Notes: generated by a model not told the origin, from the sequence alone. Positions 1 to 7,027 are shown, numbered from the stretch's first letter. The stretch is DNA of 15,876 bases from an uncultured Clostridia bacterium (GCA_934249215.1 CAKQKN010000111.1:1-15876), one strand, 5' to 3'. Translations and numbers: made by a program.

Positions 1-2
1 CT

Positions 3-1016
3 TACGAGCTCCTTCGCGGGCTTGCGAAAACCGACTGCTTTATTTTTTATCCGCTCAAAGCGCCCGGGCTTCTTCTTCAAAAAATAACGACGCGCGAACC
101 CGACGAGCAGATGCTCGAGGTTGCCATCGCCGCGTTTAACAAAGTGCTTGAAATGGATGCCGACGAAAGTATTCCCGCTCAAAGTTTTATAACCGCGATG
201 AGTGCGGAAAAGCTTCTTGCGGAAGTAAAAACCATTCTTAAAAACGGCGGCGTAGACGACGAAAGCGACGCCGAATGGATCGTTTGCCGCGTGAGCGGGC
301 TTAAAAGAAGCGAACTCGAAAACAACAAAACGATAATTCAGCCGTCCAAAGTGCGCGAGGCGAAAAAGTTTGCCAAAGACCGCGCGACGGGCAGACCGTT
401 ATGGTATGTTTTCGGCGACGCGGAGTTTTACGGATATACGTTAAAAGTCGACGAAAGAGTGCTTATCCCGAGACCCGAAACGGAAGAACTCGTTGCGTTT
501 GCGCTCGAAAACATTTCGCCGTCCGATCGCGTGCTCGATCTTTGTACGGGGAGCGGAGCTATCGCCGTTGCCGTCAAGTTGAAAAGCGGCGCGACCGTCG
601 TCGCGTCCGACGTAAGCGACGGTGCACTCGAACTTGCCGAACAAAACGCAAAATCGAACGGAGCGGACGTGCAATTCATAAAAAGCGATATGCTTACCGA
701 CGTCGGTTCGGGGTACGACGCGATCGTTTCGAATCCGCCTTATATTCCGTCGGCGGACGTTGACGGGCTCGAAAAAACGGTAAAGGACTTCGAACCGCGG
801 CTTGCTCTCGACGGCGGCGCTGACGGACTTGATTTTTATAAGGTCATCGTTTCCGACTCATACGACAGGTTGAACGATGGCGGCGCGCTTTATCTCGAAT
901 GCGGTATAGGACAAGCGCAGACTCTTAAAGAAATGCTTGAAAAACGCGGTTTTAAGGAAGTCGTTATCCGCAAGGATATCTCCGGTATCGAGCGAATGAT
1001 TAAGGCTGTAAAATAG
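3..1016 (+). CDS. prmC: DUF1385-PrmC fusion: peptide chain release factor N5-glutamine methyltransferase (5' partial)
   Basis: PrmC methylates the glutamine of the GGQ motif in release factors RF1 and RF2, using S-adenosylmethionine, in the cytoplasm. The signs are the SAM-binding motif LDLCTGSGA (about residue 142 counted from the internal ATG at 111), the catalytic NPPY at residue 208 of that numbering, IPRPETEELV before the SAM motif, and the usual family C-terminus. The frame has no stop back to the window edge. The codons before 111 read YELLRGLAKTD, then APGLLLQ and TTREPDEQMLEVAIA, which is the ending I know from DUF1385 (YqhQ-like) membrane proteins. A linker of about 15 residues leads into the PrmC helical N-domain (MSAEKLLAEV). 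ATG 111 lies inside the DUF1385 part, and neither it nor ATG 198 has a ribosome binding site, so I read one fused protein with its start off-window. In related bacteria the two are usually adjacent genes near prfA. Confidence 0.85.
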   Translation, partial: YELLRGLAKTDCFIFYPLKAPGLLLQKITTREPDEQMLEVAIAAFNKVLEMDADESIPAQSFITAMSAEKLLAEVKTILKNGGVDDESDAEWIVCRVSGLKRSELENNKTIIQPSKVREAKKFAKDRATGRPLWYVFGDAEFYGYTLKVDERVLIPRPETEELVAFALENISPSDRVLDLCTGSGAIAVAVKLKSGATVVASDVSDGALELAEQNAKSNGADVQFIKSDMLTDVGSGYDAIVSNPPYIPSADVDGLEKTVKDFEPRLALDGGADGLDFYKVIVSDSYDRLNDGGALYLECGIGQAQTLKEMLEKRGFKEVVIRKDISGIERMIKAVK

Positions 1017-1050
1017 GGAGTAACCAAAGGTAATTACATCGAACGAAAAC

Positions 1051-1091
1051 TGCCGTATAGCACGATTATCGGGCTATACGGCACATTTTTT
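1051..1091 (+). terminator. Intrinsic terminator after prmC
   Basis: A perfect 11-bp stem, TGCCGTATAGC (1051-1061) with GCTATACGGCA (1073-1083), is followed by CATTTTTT. It starts about 35 bases after the prmC stop and ends that transcript. Confidence 0.85.
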
Positions 1092-1110
1092 GGTTCTTGA
1101 AAACCAAACA

Positions 1111-1141
1111 AAAAAGCTGCCGCTTCAGCGACAGCTTTTTC
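1111..1141 (-). terminator. Intrinsic terminator after uraA
   Basis: Read on the minus strand, GCTGTCGC and GCGGCAGC form an 8-bp stem (one G-U pair) with a TGAA loop, followed by six T. It lies 14 bases beyond the permease stop. The A-run on the other side could make it work weakly in both directions. Confidence 0.8.
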
Positions 1142-1154
1142 TATCTTAAATTGT

Positions 1155-2579
1155 TTATTTCTCTTCTGCGGTTGCCGCGGCTTCCGCTTCGGTTTCGTCG
1201 AGTTCGTTTTCGTTCGCGTCGGAAATTCTGCCTTTGCTGCAGATAAGGTTGGTTATGATGCCGAGGATGAGCGAGCAAGCAACCGTCGTGAGGGATACTT
1301 TGCCGAACGAAACGGTAAGTCCGCCTATTCCGCAGATAAGGATTACGGATACGACGAAGAGGTTTGCGTTGTCGCCGAGGTCGACTTTCTGAATCATCTT
1401 AAGACCGGATACCGCAATGAAGCCGTAGAGGGTAACGCACACGCCGCCCATTACGCAGTTAGGGATAGTCGCCAGGAAAGTTACGAACGGAGCAACGAAC
1501 GAAGCGAGTATCGCAATTATCGCAGTAGCGAGGATAGTGGTAACGGAAGCGTTTCCGGTGATTGCCACGCAAGCGACCGATTCGCCGTAAGTGGTGTTCG
1601 GGCAGCCTCCGAACAACGCGCCCGCAAAGGATCCTACGCCGTCGCCGAGGAGTGTTTTGTCAAGCCCGGGATCTTTAAGAAGATCTTTTCCGATGATGGT
1701 GGAGAGGTTCTTGTGGTCAGCGATGTGTTCGGCAAAGACAACGAACGCAACGGGGATATAGGCGACTGCGATGGCTAAGATATAGGTTCCGAGCGAACCG
1801 TTTTCTCCGAAATTATATCCGCCCTTGAAAGCTTCGATAAAGGAGAAGTCGGGGTACCACTGCATATTTGCGAATTTGCCGAAGTCGATTACTTTGAGTG
1901 CATCGACGTTTGCGGCGTAGCCGATTGCGGTGAAGATCGCTGCAACGACGTAACCCGCGAGAATTCCGATGATGAAAGGAATGAGTTTAGCCATCTTTTT
2001 GCCGTATACCGAGCAAGCGATGACGGTGAAGAGCGTAACGAGTCCGCAGATAAGCGCAACGTAGGGGTTGCAAACAGAAGCGCCGGCGGCGGTTTTAAGT
2101 CCGCCCGAGGTGAGGTCGCCGATCGCGTTCCCCGCGAGCGAAAGACCGATAATCGAAACGGTCGGCCCGATTACTACTGCCGGCATAAGTTTATTGATCC
2201 AGTTTACTCCGGCATATTTAACGATAATCGCGATTACGACGTAAACGAGTCCCGCAAACGCCGCGCCGAGGATGAGTCCGAGATAACCGACCGACATCGA
2301 TACGCCGCCGGCGAACGCCGCTATCATCGAACCGATAAATGCGAACGAACTTCCGAGAAATACCGGGCTTCTGAACTTGGTGAAGAGGAGGTATACGATG
2401 GTTCCGACTCCGGCTCCGAAAAGGGCTGCAGACTGCGACATATTCGCACCGGGAACGCTGTTGTTGATTACCGCGGGAACGGCAATGGTCGCCGCGAGAA
2501 TCGCAAGCAACTGCTGGAGTGCAAACACGAGCGTTTTTCCGAACGTCGGTTTTTCGTTGACTTGGTAGGTGAGGTTCAT
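1155..2579 (-). CDS. uraA: NCS2-family nucleobase permease (uracil/xanthine type)
   Basis: Predicted inner-membrane nucleobase:cation symporter of the NCS2 (UraA/SLC23) family, 474 residues, close to the family's usual 420-480. It is hydrophobic throughout, with about 12-14 membrane segments. Recognisable parts are the N-terminal VFALQQLLAILAATIAVP, the FLGSSFAFIGSM region, the FVVFAEHIADHK helix carrying the substrate-site glutamate, and GGCPNTTYGESVACVAIT, the classic conserved NCS2 stretch. The C-terminus is an acidic, alanine-rich tail. The start at 2579 has GGGAG 11 bases upstream. It lies directly downstream of pyrR on the same strand, so uracil uptake is the best guess; xanthine cannot be excluded from sequence. 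The 204-base gap to pyrR holds a weak terminator and a possible own promoter, so co-transcription is partial at best. Confidence 0.9.
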   Translation of the reverse strand: MNLTYQVNEKPTFGKTLVFALQQLLAILAATIAVPAVINNSVPGANMSQSAALFGAGVGTIVYLLFTKFRSPVFLGSSFAFIGSMIAAFAGGVSMSVGYLGLILGAAFAGLVYVVIAIIVKYAGVNWINKLMPAVVIGPTVSIIGLSLAGNAIGDLTSGGLKTAAGASVCNPYVALICGLVTLFTVIACSVYGKKMAKLIPFIIGILAGYVVAAIFTAIGYAANVDALKVIDFGKFANMQWYPDFSFIEAFKGGYNFGENGSLGTYILAIAVAYIPVAFVVFAEHIADHKNLSTIIGKDLLKDPGLDKTLLGDGVGSFAGALFGGCPNTTYGESVACVAITGNASVTTILATAIIAILASFVAPFVTFLATIPNCVMGGVCVTLYGFIAVSGLKMIQKVDLGDNANLFVVSVILICGIGGLTVSFGKVSLTTVACSLILGIITNLICSKGRISDANENELDETEAEAAATAEEK

Positions 2580-2586
2580 AATTTTT

Positions 2587-2600
2587 ATATCTCCCGTATA
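2587..2600 (-). promoter_or_regulatory. uraA ribosome binding site within a small palindrome
   Basis: On the minus strand the sequence TATACGGGAGATATA places GGGAG, the uraA ribosome binding site, in the loop of a short A-T stem. The string resembles the hairpin GATACGAGATATC in the pyrR leader. Whether PyrR or anything else uses it is inference; an A-T stem around a purine-rich site could be chance. Confidence 0.35.
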
Positions 2601-2656
2601 AAATTAATTATTCAGCGGTCATCCGTATTTTTCGCGCCCCGCGCTAAGCACCGCGT

Positions 2657-2686
2657 ATTATATAATGAAAACGCTTCGGCGTGAAT
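2657..2686 (-). promoter_or_regulatory. Possible uraA promoter
   Basis: The minus strand carries a perfect -10 TATAAT (2662-2657) within TATATAATACGC. The best upstream partner, ATTCAC at 2686-2681 (18-base spacer), is a poor -35. It would give a leader of about 70 bases before uraA. Confidence 0.4.
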
Positions 2687-2716
2687 TTCGGATTTCCGTT
2701 AAACCCTTGATTATTG

Positions 2717-2736
2717 CCGCCGTCAAGTTACGGCGG
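2717..2736 (-). other. Stable GC stem-loop between pyrR and uraA
   Basis: CCGCCGT (2717-2723) and ACGGCGG (2730-2736) form a perfect 7-bp stem with a 6-base loop. Neither strand has a T-run right after it, so it is not a typical terminator. It sits between the weak pyrR terminator and the possible uraA promoter; RNA processing or stabilisation of the pyrR 3' end are possible roles (inference). Confidence 0.5.
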
Positions 2737-2755
2737 AAGTTATAATATAATTTAT

Positions 2756-2777
2756 AAAAAGTTATTAAGTCAATAAC
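2756..2777 (-). terminator. Weak AT-rich terminator after pyrR
   Basis: On the minus strand GTTATT-GACTT-AATAAC is followed by TTTTT, six bases after the pyrR stop. The stem is only A-T rich, so read-through into uraA is likely. Confidence 0.5.
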
Positions 2778-2783
2778 GTTTTA

Positions 2784-3323
2784 TCATTCCAGCGAAGCAA
2801 GTTTGACGTTTTGCTCGCCGTCCGTCGAAAAGAAATTGACCGCAACTTTTTCCGACAGTTTCGTCGGCATGTTTTTGCCCACGAAGTCTGCTCTGATAGG
2901 CAGTTCTCTGTGACCTCTGTCGACGAGAACCGCAAGTTGAATGGATGCGGGTCTGCCCATCGCAAGGGTCGCTTCCATCGCCGCGCGGGCAGTGCGCCCC
3001 GTAAAGATCACGTCGTCGCAAAGAACGACGACTTTATTTTTAACGTCGAAGTCCACCGAAGTGCCGTTTACGACGGGATGATCGTATTTCTCCGTAATAT
3101 CGTCGCGATAAAGCGAAATGTCGATGCTTCCGACCGGAACTTCGACGCCTTCGAACTTTGCGATGTTGTCGGCAAGAATTTTTGCCATCGGCACGCCGCG
3201 CGTAACGACGCCGATCAGAACGACGTTTTCAACGCCTTTGTTTCGTTCTGTTATCTCGTGCGCGATTCTTGCCAGCGCGCGATTTACCGACTGTTCATCG
3301 AGAATGATTTTTTCGTCCGACAT
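2784..3323 (-). CDS. pyrR: Bifunctional pyr operon regulator / uracil phosphoribosyltransferase PyrR
   Basis: PyrR binds pyr mRNA leaders when UMP is high and causes transcription attenuation; many members also make UMP from uracil and PRPP. The product is 179 residues, the family norm. It has the MSDEKIILDEQSVNRAL start, the IGVVTRGVPMA segment, the PRPP-binding loop VVLCDDVIFTGRTARAA near residue 100, and LAVLVDRGHRELPIRADFVGKNMPT near the C-terminus, which are hallmarks of PyrR. I chose ATG 3323 because GAGGGG lies six bases upstream and the family begins here; the open frame extends 30 codons further, but that stretch crosses the attenuator terminator. Its leader has a strong promoter and a terminator/antiterminator pair, consistent with autoregulation. 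The uracil permease is next downstream. Confidence 0.93.
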   Translation of the reverse strand: MSDEKIILDEQSVNRALARIAHEITERNKGVENVVLIGVVTRGVPMAKILADNIAKFEGVEVPVGSIDISLYRDDITEKYDHPVVNGTSVDFDVKNKVVVLCDDVIFTGRTARAAMEATLAMGRPASIQLAVLVDRGHRELPIRADFVGKNMPTKLSEKVAVNFFSTDGEQNVKLASLE

Positions 3324-3382
3324 ATTTTTCCCCTCAATCGTTGCGACGGTGAGAAGCGTAACGTTTACGCTCTTTGCGGCAT

Positions 3383-3411
3383 AAAAAAACGCTTTGCAAA
3401 CCGCAAAGCGC
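3383..3411 (-). terminator. Attenuator terminator in the pyrR leader
   Basis: On the minus strand CGCTTTGC (3410-3403), loop GGTTT and GCAAAGCG (3397-3390) are followed by seven T, about 60 bases before the pyrR ATG and downstream of its promoter. That is the layout of a regulated leader terminator. Confidence 0.85.
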
Positions 3412-3453
3412 AAAAGTATCCGACGAAACGACCGTGGTCGTACTATTCGAATG

Positions 3454-3511
3454 AGTCATTGCCTTGCGGATATCTCGTATCCGTCGGGTATCGCAGTACC
3501 CCTTAAAGACT
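3454..3511 (-). promoter_or_regulatory. Structured pyrR leader: three-way junction and antiterminator strand
   Basis: On the minus strand I can draw a three-helix fold. P1 is AGTC (3511-3508) with GACT (3457-3454). P2 is GGGTA-CTGCGA-TACCC (3501-3486). P3 is CGGATA-CGAGA-TATCCG (3483-3467). The segment CCGCAAGGC (3469-3461), which includes the 3' strand of P3, pairs over nine positions (one G-U) with GCTTTGCGG (3409-3401), the 5' arm of the attenuator terminator. P3 would therefore act as anti-antiterminator. Its CGAGA loop fits the NGNGA loop of known PyrR binding hairpins, but the flanking C-G pairs of that consensus are A-T here. The drawing is by eye; PyrR binding is inference. Confidence 0.65.
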
Positions 3512-3522
3512 TATCATTGGAT

Positions 3523-3551
3523 ATTCTATCAGAAAAAGAATTCGTTGTCAA
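3523..3551 (-). promoter_or_regulatory. Promoter of pyrR
   Basis: On the minus strand the -35 is TTGACA (3551-3546), the spacer 17 bases and the -10 TAGAAT (3528-3523), a near-consensus sigma-A type promoter. Transcription would start near 3516, just before the structured leader. Confidence 0.85.
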
Positions 3552-3689
3552 ACGTAATAAGCGGGAATTTGCAAAATAGTCGCAAGCAAAAATCATTGGT
3601 AAAAAGCAAGAGCGTTTTACGGCTCGCGTTTGCTCGTTCTCGGCTTTCTTCGCTCGTCCGCTCCCTTGTTCCGATTCGGTTTCGTCTGT

Positions 3690-3938
3690 TTACTCTTCGT
3701 CGTTTTCGGGCTGGTCGCTTTCCGAATTCGATTCCGCTTCCGCTTCCGAATTCGGTTTCCCGATAAGCGGAACGTATTCGCGTATGCGATAGCTTTTGAT
3801 TGTCATGACCGGGTGTTTTACGTCGTCGAAATATAAAAGCAAAACGGTTTCGCCGCCGGACGTAAAAATTTTCGAATTTATGAGTTTGCCTTCCCGGATG
3901 AGTTTTTTTGCCGTTGCGTGATAATTAAAATATGTCAT
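3690..3938 (-). CDS. Small conserved protein of unknown function (often labelled 'thermostable hemolysin delta-VPH')
   Basis: An 82-residue protein. Its N-terminus, MTYFNYHATAKKLIREGKL, and the later HPVMTIKSYRIREYVPLI match a small family I know from many Clostridia, frequently mis-annotated as thermostable hemolysin delta-VPH; nothing in it suggests a toxin. There is no signal peptide or membrane segment. The last 25 residues are a Glu/Ser/Asn/Asp-rich, probably disordered tail. A GAGG motif lies 13 bases before the start, rather far. It is divergent from the glycine-transporter/tdh/kbl operon. Real function unknown. Confidence 0.75.
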   Translation of the reverse strand: MTYFNYHATAKKLIREGKLINSKIFTSGGETVLLLYFDDVKHPVMTIKSYRIREYVPLIGKPNSEAEAESNSESDQPENDEE

Positions 3939-4004
3939 AGTCGAATTATGTCCTCAGATTGCATTTTTATGCGCAATAAAAACTAAAAATGATTAGATAT
4001 GATA

Positions 4005-4033
4005 TTGTTTTTTCCGTTTGATTGTGCTAAAAT
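4005..4033 (+). promoter_or_regulatory. Promoter of the glycine-transporter/tdh/kbl operon
   Basis: -35 TTGTTT (4005-4010), a 17-base spacer and -10 TAAAAT (4028-4033). Transcription would begin near 4041, giving a leader of about 70 bases that contains a small ORF. Confidence 0.6.
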
Positions 4034-4049
4034 GGGGGGAGGAACGGGG

Positions 4050-4106
4050 ATGATTGCCGCGCTTCGGCGGTTTTTCTCTTCGGGCTTTGAAATTTCGATC
4101 GGTTAA
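4050..4106 (+). CDS. Possible 18-codon leader ORF upstream of the glycine transporter
   Basis: ATG at 4050 is preceded by a purine-rich GGGGGGAGGAACGGGG; the ORF reads MIAALRRFFSSGFEISIG and stops at 4104-4106, six bases before the transporter ATG at 4113. The transporter itself has no convincing ribosome binding site (only TTAATTAAAA before it), so translation may be coupled through this ORF. The ORF contains no threonine and one late glycine, so a classical threonine attenuator is unlikely. Inside it, CCGC-GCTTCG-GCGG followed by TTTTT makes a weak terminator-like hairpin. Existence as a peptide is inference. Confidence 0.4.
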   Translation: MIAALRRFFSSGFEISIG

Positions 4107-4112
4107 TTAAAA

Positions 4113-4796
4113 ATGGAAATCGTTCTGTTCATATTTGAAATTATCGGCACGATCGCTTTTGCCGTTTCGGGCGCGTTCGTCGCGATAAAAGCGAAATTCG
4201 ATATATTCGGCGTCGTCGTGATAGGTTGCGTGACGGCGTTCGGCGGCGGAATAATGCGCGACACGCTCATCGGTTCTTTCCCGCCCGCGGTTTTTTCCAA
4301 AGGATACCTTGCCGCGATTGCCGCGATCGGCTCTGTCGTCGTTTTCGTGGTTTCTTATTTTGCAAGAAATAAGTTTTACGATCTCAGCGCCGGAATCGAT
4401 AAAATAAACAATTTTTTCGATGCGATAGGTCTTGCCGCGTTCACGATTATGGGAACGGAAGAAGCGTTCGTTCACGGTTTTTCGTCTAACGGATTTCTGA
4501 TCGTGACCGTCGGCGTGATGACGGGCGTCGGGGGCGGCGTTCTGCGCGACGTTCTGACGGAAAATTTGCCGTACATATTCAAAAAGCACGTCTACGCGAT
4601 CGCTTCGATCTGCGGCGCGCTCGCATATTATTTTTTACGACCGGTGCAAGCGGTGGCGGCGGCTTTCGTCGGCATTGCTCTTATCATACTCATCAGGCTT
4701 TTGGCGACCATATTCCGCTGGAGTCTGCCGAAAATCGAACTCGGCGAAAAGGATTGTTCGAAATACGAAACCGAAGGTGAAAAGAAAGACTTATGA
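4113..4796 (+). CDS. Glycine transporter / UPF0126 (TRIC-like) family membrane protein
   Basis: A 227-residue membrane protein built from two repeats of three helices plus a last helix. Each repeat carries the family signature: AFGGGIMRDTLIG in the first (about residues 45-57) and GVGGGVLRDVLTEN in the second (about 131-144). The start IFEIIGTIAFAVSGAFVAIKAK is typical. The family (YicG/YadS/YvgT, Pfam PF03458) is now called 'glycine transporter' and is related to TRIC cation channels. Its stop overlaps the tdh start (ATGA), and kbl, which releases glycine, follows, so glycine export or uptake fits the context well. The ribosome binding site is weak; see the leader ORF. Substrate assignment is from family knowledge and context. 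Confidence 0.85.
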   Translation: MEIVLFIFEIIGTIAFAVSGAFVAIKAKFDIFGVVVIGCVTAFGGGIMRDTLIGSFPPAVFSKGYLAAIAAIGSVVVFVVSYFARNKFYDLSAGIDKINNFFDAIGLAAFTIMGTEEAFVHGFSSNGFLIVTVGVMTGVGGGVLRDVLTENLPYIFKKHVYAIASICGALAYYFLRPVQAVAAAFVGIALIILIRLLATIFRWSLPKIELGEKDCSKYETEGEKKDL

Positions 4797-5830
4797 AAAT
4801 GGATGCAATCGTAAAAGCAGAAGCGGCTCGCGGGCTTGAACTCGTCCGCAAAGACGTTCCCACGCCCAAGTACGGCGAGGCTCTCGTCAAAATCAGATAC
4901 ACGGCGATCTGCGGAACGGACGTGCATATCTACGACTGGAACGACTGGGCGCAAGCGACCATAAAACCGCCGCTTACCATAGGGCACGAGTTCGTCGGCG
5001 AAATCGTCGAGATCAACGGCGCGAGCGATTCGTTCAAAGTGGGCGATGTCGTAAGCGCGGAAGGACACGTCGTTTGCGGTAAATGCAGAAATTGCAGAGC
5101 AGGGCGCAGACATCTTTGCCCCAACACACAGGGTATAGGCGTAAACCGCGACGGCATTTTTGCCGAATACGCGGCGATTCCTCTTCAGAATCTCTGGCTG
5201 ACCGATCCCGAAGTTCCCGAAAAACTGTATGCGATTTTCGATCCGCTCGGCAACGCCACTCATACCGCGCTCAAATTCGGCATGGTAGGCGAGGACGTTC
5301 TCATAACGGGCGCGGGTCCGATAGGAATCATGGCTGCCGCGATATGCCGGCACGTCGGCGCGAAAAACGTCGTTCTGACGGACATAAGCGACTTTCGGCT
5401 TGAACTTGCAAAAAAAGTCTGCTCGTCGATAACGACGGTCAACACGAAGAACGTGCGCCTGAAGGACGTTCAGAAAGAGATCGGAATGACCGAGGGGTTC
5501 GACGTCGGGCTTGAAATGAGCGGAAGCGGCGTCGCGTTCTCGGAAATGGTCGACAATATGATCATGGGCGGCAAAATCGCAATGCTCGGCGTCCAGAACC
5601 CGGACACGAAAATCGATTGGAACAAAGTCATTTTCAACATGCTGACGATACAGGGAATCTACGGCAGAGAAGTGTTTGAAACATGGCACAAAATGACCGC
5701 TATGCTCAAATCGGGGCTGGATATCTCCGGCATCGTTACCGCCGAAATAAACTATCGAGACTTCGAAAAAGGCTTCGAACTTATGCATAGCGGCAAATCG
5801 GGCAAAGTCATTATGGACTGGACTAAATGA
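4793..5830 (+). CDS. tdh: L-threonine 3-dehydrogenase
   Basis: A zinc-dependent, NAD-linked dehydrogenase that oxidises L-threonine to 2-amino-3-ketobutyrate; 345 residues against about 341 in E. coli. The catalytic zinc ligands are visible as C40 (AICGTDVHIY) and H65-E66 (GHEFVGE). The structural zinc site is C95, C98, C101 and C109. The NAD-binding motif is GAGPIG at 173-178, and GFDVGLEMSG and IDWNKVIF are near identical to the E. coli enzyme. Specific TDH features include NRDGIFAEY and KVIMDWTK at the end. The start overlaps the upstream transporter stop by four bases, and kbl begins eight bases after its stop, so the three are co-translated. A second in-frame ATG two codons in is also possible. 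Confidence 0.96.
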   Translation: MKMDAIVKAEAARGLELVRKDVPTPKYGEALVKIRYTAICGTDVHIYDWNDWAQATIKPPLTIGHEFVGEIVEINGASDSFKVGDVVSAEGHVVCGKCRNCRAGRRHLCPNTQGIGVNRDGIFAEYAAIPLQNLWLTDPEVPEKLYAIFDPLGNATHTALKFGMVGEDVLITGAGPIGIMAAAICRHVGAKNVVLTDISDFRLELAKKVCSSITTVNTKNVRLKDVQKEIGMTEGFDVGLEMSGSGVAFSEMVDNMIMGGKIAMLGVQNPDTKIDWNKVIFNMLTIQGIYGREVFETWHKMTAMLKSGLDISGIVTAEINYRDFEKGFELMHSGKSGKVIMDWTK

Positions 5831-5838
5831 GGTGAATT

Positions 5839-7023
5839 ATGATAGATAAAGGATATTTTCAGGGGATACTTAACGAAATCAGGGAAAGCGGGCTTTGGAA
5901 AGAAGAGCGCGTCATAACGACGCCGCAAGGCAATAAAATCGACACGACGGAAACTCGCGGAGTGCTTAATTTCTGCGCGAACAACTACCTCGGTCTTGCC
6001 GACGATCCCGAGCTTATCGCCGAGGCGAAAAAGAGCCTCGACAAATACGGCTACGGCATGTCGAGCGTCCGTTTCATCTGCGGAACGCAGACCATACATA
6101 AAGATCTCGAAAAAGCCGTTTCCGAGTTTCTCGGCACGGACGACACCATTCTTTACAGCAGTTGTTTCGACGCTAACGGCGGACTTTTCGAAACGATAAC
6201 GACGAAAGAGGACGCGATCATTTCCGACGAGTTGAATCACGCGAGCATAATTGACGGCGTAAGGCTTGCTAAAGCGACTAAATATCGCTATAAAAACAAC
6301 GATATGGCTGATCTCGAGGAAAAACTGCGCGAAGCCGATTCGAACGGCGCGGCGCACAAGGTCATCGTCACGGACGGCGTTTTCTCGATGGACGGAATAA
6401 TCGCGAATCTCAAGGGGATATGCGACCTTGCCGAAAAATACGGCGCGCTTGTGGTCGTCGACGACAGCCACGCGACGGGTTTCGTCGGTGCGAACGGAAA
6501 AGGAACCGCCGAATATTGCGGCGTTGAAGGCAGAGTAGACGTCATAACGGGCACGTTCGGAAAAGCGCTCGGCGGTGCGAGCGGCGGTTTCACGAGCGGC
6601 AGACGCGAAATAATAGATCTTTTAAGACAAAGAAGCAGACCGTATTTGTTTTCCAACACTCTCGCGCCGACGATATGCGCAACGACGCTCAAAGTTCTCG
6701 AAATGATTCGGAAAGATCATTCTCGTCGTGACCGCGTCGAAGAAAACGCCAAATATTTCAGAGCCGAAATGGAAAAAGCGGGCTTCGATCTTGCGGGAAA
6801 GGACCACGCGATAATTCCCGTAATGCTTTACGACGCCGTTCTTTCGCAAAAGGTGGCGGATAAAATGCTCGAAAAGGGAATTTACGTCACCGGTTTTTAC
6901 TATCCGGTCGTACCTAAGGGCAAAGCGCGCATAAGAACGCAGATGTCCGCGGCTCACACCAAAGCGGATATAGACACATGTGTAAAGGCGTTCAAAGAAT
7001 GCCGCGAAGAAATCGGATTTTAA
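5839..7023 (+). CDS. kbl: Glycine C-acetyltransferase (2-amino-3-ketobutyrate CoA ligase)
   Basis: A PLP enzyme of the alpha-oxoamine synthase family that cleaves 2-amino-3-ketobutyrate with CoA to glycine and acetyl-CoA, taking over the unstable product of threonine dehydrogenase. It has 394 residues, close to the 398 of E. coli. Key segments are NFCANNYLGLADDPEL near the start, the substrate-loop SSVRFICGTQ, DDSHATGF for the PLP-contacting aspartate and histidine, and GTFGKALGGASGG with the Schiff-base lysine at residue 242. A GAGGTG ribosome binding site lies six bases upstream. The reading frame is intact. Close tdh linkage distinguishes it from BioF and HemA relatives. Confidence 0.96.
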   Translation: MIDKGYFQGILNEIRESGLWKEERVITTPQGNKIDTTETRGVLNFCANNYLGLADDPELIAEAKKSLDKYGYGMSSVRFICGTQTIHKDLEKAVSEFLGTDDTILYSSCFDANGGLFETITTKEDAIISDELNHASIIDGVRLAKATKYRYKNNDMADLEEKLREADSNGAAHKVIVTDGVFSMDGIIANLKGICDLAEKYGALVVVDDSHATGFVGANGKGTAEYCGVEGRVDVITGTFGKALGGASGGFTSGRREIIDLLRQRSRPYLFSNTLAPTICATTLKVLEMIRKDHSRRDRVEENAKYFRAEMEKAGFDLAGKDHAIIPVMLYDAVLSQKVADKMLEKGIYVTGFYYPVVPKGKARIRTQMSAAHTKADIDTCVKAFKECREEIGF

Positions 7024-7027
7024 AAAA

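Noticed and set aside
3324..3413. N-terminal extension of PyrR to ATG 3413
   Set aside because: It would be translated from inside the attenuator terminator, lacks a ribosome binding site and is not part of the family; ATG 3323 has GAGGGG.
3486..3501. T-box-like string GGGGTACTGCG in the pyrR leader
   Set aside because: It resembles AGGGTGGTACCGCG only loosely, is at the promoter end and not beside the terminator, and pyrR is not a T-box gene.
4034..4112. Glycine riboswitch upstream of the glycine transporter
   Set aside because: The leader is only about 70 bases, too short for a glycine aptamer, and none of its conserved parts are seen.
4628..5788. 386-residue minus-strand ORF opposite tdh
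   Set aside because: Shadow of tdh, which has all catalytic residues on the plus strand.
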